Of a DNA stretch of 64,000 bases, positions 9,222 through 17,041 are shown one piece after another. The DNA comes from Paraclostridium tenue. Its GTDB lineage: Bacteria; Bacillota; Clostridia; Peptostreptococcales; Peptostreptococcaceae. Position numbers and translations under genes: made by a program. The DNA is taken from positions 252,992 to 316,991 of the forward strand of contig NZ_JADPFO010000002.1 in NCBI RefSeq assembly GCF_015668515.1. The letters run 5' to 3'. Under the pieces are notes generated by a model, which searched no databases, was not told the origin of the DNA, and saw only the letters and a list, made by a program, of their open reading frames with translations. The first letter of the stretch is position 1; every line of letters begins with the position of its first letter.

Positions 9222-10142
9222 ATGAAAAAGAAAGTAAGAAAGGCCATAATACCAGCAGCTGGATTAGGAACAAGGTTTTTGCCTGCGACTAAATCTCAGC
9301 CAAAAGAGATGCTTCCTATAGTTGACAAACCAACACTACAATACATAATAGAAGAAGCAGTAAACTCAGGAATAGAAGAAATATTAATAGTTACAGGTAG
9401 AAGTAAAAAATCTATAGAAGATCATTTTGACCGCAGTATAGAATTAGAACTTGAATTAGAGCAAAAAGGTAAAAATGAAATGTTAGAACTAGTAAGAAGT
9501 ATATCTAACATGGTAGATATATACTTTATACGTCAAAAAGAACCAAAAGGACTTGGACATGCAATATATTGTGCTAAAAGTTTCGTAGGAGACGAGCCAT
9601 TCGCAGTACTTTTAGGAGATGACATAGTAGATAATGATGTACCTTGCTTAAAACAATTACTAAATGCATACAATGAATACAATACATCTATACTAGGTGT
9701 TCAGGAAGTAGCAAAAGAAGACACTAACAAATATGGAATATTAGATGTTAAATATATAGAAGATAGAGTATACAAAGTAAAAGACATGGTTGAAAAACCA
9801 AAAGTTGAAGAAGCTCCATCGAATATGGCTATACTAGGGAGATACATAATAACTCCAGCTATATTTGATATACTTGAAAATCAAAAACCTGGAAAAGGTG
9901 GAGAAATACAATTAACTGATGCACTAAAAACATTAGGTGAACATGAAGCAATATATGCATACAACTTTGAAGGAAGAAGATATGATGTAGGTGATAAACT
10001 AGGATTTTTAGAAGCTACAGTAGACTTTGCACTAAAAAGACCAGAATTAAGAGAAGAATTTATGAAATTCTTAGAAGTAAAAGTTAATAATAGAAATAAA
10101 TCTATTGAATCACCAAAAGCAGAAATAGAAATAGAACAATAA
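9222..10142 (+). CDS. galU: UTP--glucose-1-phosphate uridylyltransferase (copy 1)
   Basis: Makes UDP-glucose from UTP and glucose-1-phosphate, the substrate of the preceding ugd. The start has the nucleotidyltransferase signature IPAAGLGTRFLPATKSQPKEMLPI, followed by VDKPTLQYI, the LLGDDI metal site and VEKP; 306 residues is normal. GGAGGTGA precedes the ATG. It is the last gene of cluster A and is followed at once by a strong terminator. The paralogue at 29087 differs mainly at the C-terminus. Confidence 0.95.
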   Translation: MKKKVRKAIIPAAGLGTRFLPATKSQPKEMLPIVDKPTLQYIIEEAVNSGIEEILIVTGRSKKSIEDHFDRSIELELELEQKGKNEMLELVRSISNMVDIYFIRQKEPKGLGHAIYCAKSFVGDEPFAVLLGDDIVDNDVPCLKQLLNAYNEYNTSILGVQEVAKEDTNKYGILDVKYIEDRVYKVKDMVEKPKVEEAPSNMAILGRYIITPAIFDILENQKPGKGGEIQLTDALKTLGEHEAIYAYNFEGRRYDVGDKLGFLEATVDFALKRPELREEFMKFLEVKVNNRNKSIESPKAEIEIEQ

Positions 10143-10144
10143 AA

Positions 10145-10178
10145 AAATTCGTAGGATAAAACCTACGAATTTTTTTAT
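10145..10178 (+). terminator. Rho-independent terminator of polysaccharide cluster A
   Basis: An 11-bp stem (10145-10155 with 10162-10172) closes a 6-base loop and runs into a T-rich tract. It begins two bases after the galU stop and marks the 3' end of cluster A. Confidence 0.9.
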
Positions 10179-10266
10179 TTAAAATTTAATTATTATTACC
10201 AAAAAGTAAAAAATTAGTTAGAAAAGATAAATAATATTTAGAAAATTTTCGACAAATTTAATGATA

Positions 10267-10288
10267 TTCGACAGAATAATCTGTCGAA
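10267..10288. other. Hairpin in the 345-base gap between clusters A and B
   Basis: TTCGACAG (10267-10274) and CTGTCGAA (10281-10288) form an 8-bp inverted repeat with a 6-base loop, lying about 60 bases upstream of the likely cluster B promoter. A related TTCGACAAA occurs just before it. It could be an operator or a processed stem. Apart from this, the cluster A terminator and the promoter, I see nothing in 10143-10487 and no small gene. Confidence 0.35.
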
Positions 10289-10347
10289 AAATAACAAAAA
10301 TTACAAAAAAAAGGAATAAAATGCAAAAAAACACAGAACGAATTATT

Positions 10348-10375
10348 TTGAAGTTGTAAAAATTTTTACTATAAT
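10348..10375 (+). promoter_or_regulatory. Likely promoter of polysaccharide cluster B
   Basis: TTGAAG (10348-10353) and TATAAT (10370-10375) are separated by 16 bases and lie about 110 bases before the first gene of cluster B, leaving a leader of roughly 105 bases. The position after a terminator and before a long one-direction gene run supports it. Confidence 0.6.
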
Positions 10376-10487
10376 AAGGAAGAATAAAACAGAAAACTAC
10401 AAAAAAACAAAGTAAAATAGTAGGAATTAAAGAAAAATAGCTATAAAATGCTAAAAATTTATAAAATCAAAGAAAATGGAGGTAAAA

Positions 10488-11186
10488 ATGGAAGAAACTA
10501 TTGACTTAAAAGAATATTTTCAGATTATCAAAAAAAGAGCTTGGATAATAGTTTTAATAACAACTATTGCAATGCTTGTAAGTGGAATCATAAGCTTTTT
10601 TGTATTAAGTCCAATTTATCAAACTAAAACAACGTTAATAGTAAATAGCGACAAAGCACCAGGTACAAATGTAGTAACAGGAGACCAGATAAGCGTATCT
10701 CAAAAACTGGCAGTAACTTATGGAGAAATAATAAAATCAAAAGTAGTACTTGATGAAGTAGCAAAAGAATTAAAAATAAAAGGTGGATACTCAGAAATTG
10801 AAAAAAAATTAAGTGTATCACCAGTAACAGATACACAAATATTAGAAGTTTCTGTACAAGATCATAACCCTAAAAGAGCAGCAGATATAGCAAATGCAAT
10901 ACCAAAAGCATTTACAAAGGAAGTAAAAAGAATAACAAAGGCCAATAATGTAGAAGTAATAGACAAAGCTATAGTTCCCAAAATTCCAGTAAAACCTAAT
11001 AAAATTATGAATATAGCAATAGCAGGTGTTTTAGGAGTTATGATCTCATTATTTGTAATATTTTTACTTGAGTATATGGATAATAAAATAAAGTCACCGC
11101 AAGATATACAAAAATACTTAGAACTGCCTTTATTAGGAGTAGTTCCAGATGAGTACAAGGGGAAGAGAGGTGGAAATAAAAAATGA
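10488..11186 (+). CDS. CpsC/Wzz-type chain-length determinant, BY-kinase activator
   Basis: Membrane polysaccharide co-polymerase with two transmembrane helices (about residues 20-43 and 165-190) bracketing an outside domain; the N-terminal ETIDLKEYFQIIKKRAW is typical of the Wzz family. The proline-rich VPKIPVKPNK before the second helix and the short cytoplasmic tail fit CpsC, which activates the CpsD kinase. ATG 10476 overlaps the GGAGG at 10478-10482, so ATG 10488 is the start. Its stop overlaps the cpsD start by 4 bases. Confidence 0.9.
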   Translation: MEETIDLKEYFQIIKKRAWIIVLITTIAMLVSGIISFFVLSPIYQTKTTLIVNSDKAPGTNVVTGDQISVSQKLAVTYGEIIKSKVVLDEVAKELKIKGGYSEIEKKLSVSPVTDTQILEVSVQDHNPKRAADIANAIPKAFTKEVKRITKANNVEVIDKAIVPKIPVKPNKIMNIAIAGVLGVMISLFVIFLLEYMDNKIKSPQDIQKYLELPLLGVVPDEYKGKRGGNKK

Positions 11187-11911
11187 TAAGCTTAGTAACA
11201 TTTAAAGAACCAAAATCACCAGTATCAGAAGCTTACAGAAGTATAAGAACTAATATAAAATTTTCTAGCATAGATAAAAATATAAAAACAATATTAGTTA
11301 CTAGCAGTAAACAAGATGAAGGAAAAACAACAGTTATATCAAACATGGCAGTAAGTTTTGCAGCATTAGAAGAAAAAAAAGTTCTAATAATAGATGCAGA
11401 TCTTAGAAATCCTAGTGTACACAAAAATTTTAGCTTGACAAATACATATGGATTAACAGAAATATTAAGTGGACAAAAGAATTTTAAACAAGTAGTACAA
11501 AATACAGAAATTAATAACTTACAGATAATAGCAGCTGGGAAGATGCCACCTAATCCATCAGAAATGCTAATATCTAAAAAAATGGAAGAATTTATAAAAA
11601 CACTAGAAGAAAGTTATGACTACATATTTATAGATACTCCACCTATAGGAGTTATAACGGATGCAGGGGCTATAGCTAATTACGCAGATGCGACAATATT
11701 AGTTGTAGGATCTGGAGAAACAGATATAGAAATGGCAAAAATAACAAAAGAAAAATTAGAAAAAGTAAAAGCAAATATCATAGGAGTTATTTTAAATAAA
11801 TATACAGGGGAAGACAATGCTTATGGATACTATAGTTATTGCTATGAAAAAAATGATAGTAGCAGAAAAGCTAAGAATAAAAAGAAAGCTAAAAAATTAG
11901 CACATTTTTAA
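11183..11911 (+). CDS. CpsD/CapB-type tyrosine kinase (BY-kinase) of cluster B
   Basis: Cytoplasmic autokinase partner of the preceding CpsC. It has the N-terminal VSEAYRSIRTNI segment, Walker A DEGKTT (about residues 45-50), canonical Walker A' IIDADLRNP, Walker B YIFIDTPP and a C-terminal tyrosine cluster (YGYYSYCY) with a basic tail. Full length of 242 residues; the gene at the left edge of the window is its paralogue. Phosphorylation cycling of the tyrosine cluster probably tunes cluster B polymer length. Confidence 0.93.
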   Translation: MISLVTFKEPKSPVSEAYRSIRTNIKFSSIDKNIKTILVTSSKQDEGKTTVISNMAVSFAALEEKKVLIIDADLRNPSVHKNFSLTNTYGLTEILSGQKNFKQVVQNTEINNLQIIAAGKMPPNPSEMLISKKMEEFIKTLEESYDYIFIDTPPIGVITDAGAIANYADATILVVGSGETDIEMAKITKEKLEKVKANIIGVILNKYTGEDNAYGYYSYCYEKNDSSRKAKNKKKAKKLAHF

Positions 11912-11934
11912 TTTAAAGGGGGTGTAAAATTTAA

Positions 11935-13902
11935 ATGGATGCGCAAATCAGATCTCCAAGAGAAGAAAATTTATTAGATAAAGCTTTAAGTAAATATAAA
12001 ACAAGGCAACTAATATTAAAATTTGCAGATATAGTATGTATATTAATATCGTTTATAGTATCAGTATGGTTAGTTCACGAAATTAAACCATTAGAACATG
12101 AAATGATATTACTATCAGTAATATATATAGTAATAAATATATCATTACTTACTGTATTTAAGTGTTATCACAGTCTATGGAGATACGCAGGAGAAGAAGA
12201 ACTACTATCTATAGTATTAGCTTGTTCAATAGCAGTAATGCCATCATATTTAATACATAAGTTTGTAGGGGGACAACTTTCAATAATTTTTTATTTATTA
12301 AATTTGATATTAACAATATCACTAACGGGTGGAATTAGACTAATATACAGAACGGCAAGAAGAATAGCTATTAGAGATAACTTAAAAGATAAAGCTAGCA
12401 AAGTACTAATAGTAGGAGCTGGAAGTGCGGGAGATATGGTAATTCAAGAATTAAAAAACAACCCGCAGCTTTTAAAAAAACCAGTAGGAATTATAGATGA
12501 TGACATAAATAAAATGGGAAGAAGAATTCATAATATACCAATATTAGGAACAACAAACCACATAAAAAATGTAGTTGAAAGAAATGATATAGACGAAATT
12601 ATAATCGCAATAGCTAATATAACTAAACAAGAGAAAAAAGAAATTATTGAAGTTTGCAAAGATACAAAATGTAAACTTAGAACTATACCAGGCATATTTG
12701 AAATAATAGATGGAAAAGTTGATATAAAAAAAATTAGGGATGTTGAGATAGAAGACTTATTAGGTAGAGAACCTATAAAAGTTAATTTAAAAGAGATGAG
12801 TGAGTATTTACAAAATAAGGTTGTACTTGTTACAGGTGGGGGAGGAAGTATCGGAAGTGAGCTATGCAGACAGGTTGCAAGTTTTAATCCAAAACAACTT
12901 GTAATACTTGATAACTATGAAAATAATGCATATGCAATACAACAAGAACTTATAAGAAAGTATCAAAATAAATTAAATTTAAAAACAATTATAGCTTCGG
13001 TCAGAGAAGGAAAACGATTAGATGAAATATTTAATACATATAAACCAGATATAGTTTTTCATGCTGCTGCACACAAACATGTTCCTCTTATGGAAAATAG
13101 CCCAAGTGAAGCTATAAAAAACAATATATTTGGAACGAAAAATGTAGCTACCATGGCAGATAAGTATAAAGTTAAAAGATTTGTACTTATATCTACCGAT
13201 AAGGCAGTTAATCCAACTAATATAATGGGAGCTACTAAAAGAGCTGCTGAGATGATAATTCAGGTTATGAACAAAAGTAGTGAAACAGAGTTTGTAGCTG
13301 TTAGGTTTGGAAATGTACTTGGAAGCAATGGTAGCGTTATACCACTTTTTAAGAAACAAATTGAAGAAGGTGGGCCAGTAACTATAACTCACCCAGATAT
13401 TATTAGGTATTTTATGACTATACCTGAAGCTGTGCAACTTGTTATACAAGCAGGAGCTATGGCAAAGGGTGGAGAGATATTCGTACTTGATATGGGAGAT
13501 CCAGTAAAGATAGTTGATTTGGCAAATAACTTAATTAGACTAAGTGGATTTGAGCCTAATGTAGATATAGATATTAAGTTTACTGGGCTTAGACCTGGAG
13601 AGAAGTTATATGAAGAGTTACTTATGTCTGAGGAAGGATTAATGGATACTGAGCATAAGAAGATATTTATTGGAAAGCCAATAGAGTTTGATGTTGATAG
13701 AGCTAAAAAACATTTAGAAGTATTAAAAGATATAGTTGATAAGGAAGAAGTAGATCTAATTGATAATGTTATGAGAGAACTAGTTACTACTTATATTAGA
13801 CCAGAAGATGTAAATGAAAAACAGTTAAGAGAGGTCCAAAACAAAAATATAAGAGAGGAAGAAATAAATTATGTCTTATCTTGTAGTAGTAGCTCACCCT
13901 GA
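11935..13902 (+). CDS. CapD/PglF-type membrane nucleotide-sugar 4,6-dehydratase
   Basis: A 655-residue protein with about four membrane helices (residues 28-130), a first nucleotide-binding domain (IVGAGSAGDM, about 158-167) and a C-terminal extended SDR domain (VTGGGGSIG, about 298-306) with STDKAVNPTNIMGATKR, the Met-for-Tyr form of the catalytic YxxxK motif seen in CapD, FlaA1 and PglF. These convert UDP-GlcNAc to the 4-keto-6-deoxy sugar. It overlaps the following PIG-L gene by 32 bases, pointing to coupled translation. With the reductase at 16057 it could give a D-QuiNAc or D-FucNAc donor for the priming transferase (inference). Confidence 0.88.
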   Translation: MDAQIRSPREENLLDKALSKYKTRQLILKFADIVCILISFIVSVWLVHEIKPLEHEMILLSVIYIVINISLLTVFKCYHSLWRYAGEEELLSIVLACSIAVMPSYLIHKFVGGQLSIIFYLLNLILTISLTGGIRLIYRTARRIAIRDNLKDKASKVLIVGAGSAGDMVIQELKNNPQLLKKPVGIIDDDINKMGRRIHNIPILGTTNHIKNVVERNDIDEIIIAIANITKQEKKEIIEVCKDTKCKLRTIPGIFEIIDGKVDIKKIRDVEIEDLLGREPIKVNLKEMSEYLQNKVVLVTGGGGSIGSELCRQVASFNPKQLVILDNYENNAYAIQQELIRKYQNKLNLKTIIASVREGKRLDEIFNTYKPDIVFHAAAHKHVPLMENSPSEAIKNNIFGTKNVATMADKYKVKRFVLISTDKAVNPTNIMGATKRAAEMIIQVMNKSSETEFVAVRFGNVLGSNGSVIPLFKKQIEEGGPVTITHPDIIRYFMTIPEAVQLVIQAGAMAKGGEIFVLDMGDPVKIVDLANNLIRLSGFEPNVDIDIKFTGLRPGEKLYEELLMSEEGLMDTEHKKIFIGKPIEFDVDRAKKHLEVLKDIVDKEEVDLIDNVMRELVTTYIRPEDVNEKQLREVQNKNIREEEINYVLSCSSSSP

Positions 13903-14566
13903 TGATGAAATATTAGGAGCTGGAGCTACGATATATAAATTAGCACAAGAAAATAAAGAAGTTAATGTGTGTATCCTATGTGGGGATGTAGAAGTGCGCC
14001 AATATAGGCCAGAAACAGAAGAACTTAATTATGATATAAATAGTGCAACAAATATGGTAGGTATAAAAAGAGTTATAAAAGGAGTTTTCCCAAACATAGC
14101 ACTTAACACTGTGAAGCATCTAGATTTAGTTCAATTTATAGAGAATGCTATTATTGAAACTAAGGCAGATGTAGTATTTACACATCATCCTAAAGACTTA
14201 AACAATGATCATTACCATACTTCTATTGCATGCCAAGCTGCAACTAGAATATATCAAAGAAGGACAGATATAAAGCCATTAAAGGAATTGTTATTTATGG
14301 AGGTACCTTCTGCAACTGAATGGTCTACAGATTCGAGTGGAAGACAATTTACACCCAATGTATTTGTTGAGGTTGGAGAAGAAAGAGTAAAGAAAAAAAT
14401 AGAAGCATTATCATTATATAGGGGGGTAATGAGGCCGTATCCTCACCCTAGAAGCAAAGAAGGAATAACAGGTTTAGCTGCATACAGAGGAAGTCAATCA
14501 GGAACTATGTACGCAGAAGCATTTGAAAGTGCCTTTAGAAGAATTGATATATCGGACAATATTTAG
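13871..14566 (+). CDS. PIG-L/LmbE family N-deacetylase
   Basis: Zinc-dependent deacetylase of the PIG-L family, 231 residues. The N-terminal AHPDDE metal and catalytic motif (residues 8-13) and a later THHPKDLNNDH with further metal ligands are present. Family members remove the acetyl group from N-acetylamino sugars, as in GlcNAc-PI, MshB or BshB. Here it sits within the dehydratase gene's 3' end and just before a sugar formyltransferase, so the pair may swap N-acetyl for N-formyl on a deoxyamino sugar. Confidence 0.88.
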   Translation: MSYLVVVAHPDDEILGAGATIYKLAQENKEVNVCILCGDVEVRQYRPETEELNYDINSATNMVGIKRVIKGVFPNIALNTVKHLDLVQFIENAIIETKADVVFTHHPKDLNNDHYHTSIACQAATRIYQRRTDIKPLKELLFMEVPSATEWSTDSSGRQFTPNVFVEVGEERVKKKIEALSLYRGVMRPYPHPRSKEGITGLAAYRGSQSGTMYAEAFESAFRRIDISDNI

Positions 14567-14582
14567 TTAAGGAGAAAATATT

Positions 14583-15428
14583 ATGAAAATTGCTTTTGCA
14601 ACTGTTGTACAATTAGGACTTAGTTGTATAGAAGAAATATATAGAATAGGTGGAGAATTAGAGTTATTAATAACTTTAGAAGATGAAAGAGCTAAGCATA
14701 AATCAGGAAGAATATATCTTGACGAATTTTCAAATAAACACAATATACCACTAGTTAAAATAGAAAATATAAATCAAGCAGAAGTTATAAATGCTTTAAA
14801 AGAAAAAGATATAGACTGGTTATTCATAATAGGATGGTCACAAATAGCTAAAAAAGAACTATTAGATACTCCTAAACTAGGATGCTTAGGAATGCATCCA
14901 ACACTATTACCAATGGGAAGAGGAAGAGCAGCAATTCCTTGGGCGATAATAAAAGGTCTAGAAAAAACAGGAGTAACAATGTTTAAGTTAGATGAAGGTG
15001 TAGATACAGGATTAGTATTAGGTCAAGTTGAGATATCTATAGAAGAAAGAGAAAATGCAACAACTTTATATAAAAAAGTAAATAGTGCACATATAACTTT
15101 GATGGAAAAATATTGGAATGACATAGTAAATAATAATGTAACCCTAGAGAAACAAAATGAAAGTCTAGCAACATACTGGGAAGGAAGACAAGCAGAAGAT
15201 GGTAGAATCAGTAATCAAATGACTTGTTTAGAAGCAGATAGACTAGTTAGAGCAGTAACAAAACCATATCCAGGAGCTTTTTATGAAGATAATAATAAAA
15301 AGATAATTATATGGACAGCTAAAACAGCAACAGGAGAAGCTGTAGATGAATCTATATCAATAAAATTAAAAGATGGTTACATAATACCTATAGATTATGA
15401 AATAGAAATTTTAGAGGTGGTGCAATAA
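14583..15428 (+). CDS. Formyltransferase, probably acting on an amino sugar
   Basis: Formyltransferase family, using 10-formyl-tetrahydrofolate. The core has GMHPTLLPMGRGRAAIPW (about residues 100-117) and TGVTMFKLDEGVDTG, matching the His and Asp of the Asn-His-Asp catalytic triad; the Asn expected two residues before the His is Gly here. The C-terminal 80 residues resemble the OB-like end of methionyl-tRNA formyltransferase. Length (281) and position after a PIG-L deacetylase argue for a sugar amine acceptor rather than Met-tRNA. The next gene begins directly after its stop. Confidence 0.8.
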   Translation: MKIAFATVVQLGLSCIEEIYRIGGELELLITLEDERAKHKSGRIYLDEFSNKHNIPLVKIENINQAEVINALKEKDIDWLFIIGWSQIAKKELLDTPKLGCLGMHPTLLPMGRGRAAIPWAIIKGLEKTGVTMFKLDEGVDTGLVLGQVEISIEERENATTLYKKVNSAHITLMEKYWNDIVNNNVTLEKQNESLATYWEGRQAEDGRISNQMTCLEADRLVRAVTKPYPGAFYEDNNKKIIIWTAKTATGEAVDESISIKLKDGYIIPIDYEIEILEVVQ

Positions 15429-16034
15429 ATGGTAAGTTTACAACTAATTATAAAAAGAGCATTTGATATTGCAGCATCACTAGTAATACTGGTGATTTTT
15501 TTTCCAATAGGATTGATGATATCATTAATAATCAAACTAGATTCAGAAGGACCAGTATTCTTCCTTCAAGAGAGGCCTGGTAAAGGAACCCAGATATTTA
15601 AAGTATATAAGTTTAGAACTATGAGGCCTGGATCTGAAAAAATGATAAAAGGAAAAGAAGTATTTGTAGATGATGATAGAGTAACTAAAATAGGAAAATT
15701 CTTGAGAAGATATAAAATAGATGAATTGCCACAATTACTAAATGTAATAAAAGGAGAAATGAGTTTGGTTGGACCTAGACCAGAAAGAATGGACTATTTG
15801 GGTGAATATACACAAGAAGAACTAAAAAGATTTAATATGAGACCAGGATTAACAGGACTTGCTCAAGTAAGCGGAAATATTCATATATCTCTAGATGAAA
15901 GACATATGAAAGATGTATATTATGTTGATAATTTTAGTTTAATAATGGATATAAAAATTATGCTTTTAACAGTCGGGGTTGTATTGTTCGGAGAAGATAA
16001 ATTTGCTAAAGAAGAAGGTAAAGCAAACTCATAA
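15429..16034 (+). CDS. Small undecaprenyl-phosphate sugar-1-phosphate transferase (PglC-like)
   Basis: Priming transferase of cluster B, 201 residues, the minimal monotopic form like PglC. One hydrophobic N-terminal segment (about 12-35) is followed by FLQERPGKGTQIFKVYKFRTM, KIDELPQLLN and SLVGPRPE. The start immediately follows the previous stop, with GAGGTGG inside that gene's end as ribosome binding site. Its neighbours build 6-deoxy amino sugars, so a UDP-QuiNAc or FucNAc derivative is the likely donor (inference). It is distinct from the cluster A enzyme at 725. Confidence 0.88.
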   Translation: MVSLQLIIKRAFDIAASLVILVIFFPIGLMISLIIKLDSEGPVFFLQERPGKGTQIFKVYKFRTMRPGSEKMIKGKEVFVDDDRVTKIGKFLRRYKIDELPQLLNVIKGEMSLVGPRPERMDYLGEYTQEELKRFNMRPGLTGLAQVSGNIHISLDERHMKDVYYVDNFSLIMDIKIMLLTVGVVLFGEDKFAKEEGKANS

Positions 16035-16056
16035 AATAAAAAAGGAGTTAGATTAA

Positions 16057-17031
16057 ATGAAAACAGCACTGGTCACTGGAGCGAGTGGATGGATAGGATT
16101 AGAGCTTGTAAATAAATTATTAGTTGATGGATATACAGTTAAGGCTATGAGTAGAAGAAACAATGCATCACTGAACAACTTGTCTAAGGAGTATAAAGAA
16201 AGGCTAAAGATATTTCAAGGTGATATGATAGATATTGAAAATTGGGAAAGTGAACTTGAAAATACAGATTGTTTATATCATTTAGCTGCTAAAGTTCACA
16301 CTAAACCTAAAAATAAAGAAGAAGAGAATGAGTTTTATTTAATAAATAGAGACGCTACAAACAAATTATTTGATCTATCAATAAAGTATAGTATTAAGAA
16401 GGTAGTATTTGTAAGTACAGTTGCAGTATATGGTAAGTCACAAGACAATGTTATAAGTACAAAAACTACAAGAAATCCAATTACACCATATGCAAGGAGC
16501 AAGAATGAAGCAGAAGCATATGCTAATAAACTATATAGAGAAAAAAAGTTACCAGTATCCATAGTACAGCCTGTAGTAGTATATGGAGGGAATGATAGAG
16601 GCAATTTTAAGAAGTTATATAACTTAGCTCAAAAGGGTTTATTAGTTCAATTTGGTAATGGGCTAAACAGAAAAAGTACTATTTACTATAAAGATCTAGC
16701 TCAGATGATGAAAACTATTGGTGAATCAGATAAAGCTATAGGAAATACATATATATGTGGAACGGAAAGTTTATCATATGAAACTATAATTAAGAAATTT
16801 GAAAAGGATATAGCGAGAGCTAAGATAATAAAGATTCCTAATAGAATATCAAGGTTAGCTATAAAGTGTGGGAATATAGTGCCCATAAATAAAATAAAAA
16901 ATATATCAGGAAATATAGATGTATTAATGACAGATAACACGTATGATTTTAAAGATTCATTAGATTTTATAGATACTGATGAAGTAAATGAATTTAATAA
17001 ATGGGATTGCATAAGTGAATATGGAAAGTAA
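16057..17031 (+). CDS. NAD-dependent epimerase/dehydratase family (probable 4-keto sugar reductase)
   Basis: Extended short-chain dehydrogenase of 324 residues. The NAD loop GASGWIG is at residues 8-14, and the catalytic pair is in TPYARSK (Tyr and Lys four residues apart). The closest functional picture is WbpV/WbpK-type reductases that reduce UDP-4-keto-6-deoxy-HexNAc to QuiNAc or FucNAc, which would complete the pathway begun by the dehydratase at 11935. Epimerase activity cannot be excluded. AAAGGAG precedes the ATG. Confidence 0.78.
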   Translation: MKTALVTGASGWIGLELVNKLLVDGYTVKAMSRRNNASLNNLSKEYKERLKIFQGDMIDIENWESELENTDCLYHLAAKVHTKPKNKEEENEFYLINRDATNKLFDLSIKYSIKKVVFVSTVAVYGKSQDNVISTKTTRNPITPYARSKNEAEAYANKLYREKKLPVSIVQPVVVYGGNDRGNFKKLYNLAQKGLLVQFGNGLNRKSTIYYKDLAQMMKTIGESDKAIGNTYICGTESLSYETIIKKFEKDIARAKIIKIPNRISRLAIKCGNIVPINKIKNISGNIDVLMTDNTYDFKDSLDFIDTDEVNEFNKWDCISEYGK

Positions 17032-17041
17032 GGTGATAAAA

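Noticed and set aside
13018-13449. Long minus-strand open frame inside the dehydratase gene
   Set aside because: It is opposite the conserved SDR domain, has no ribosome site and has an unlikely composition.
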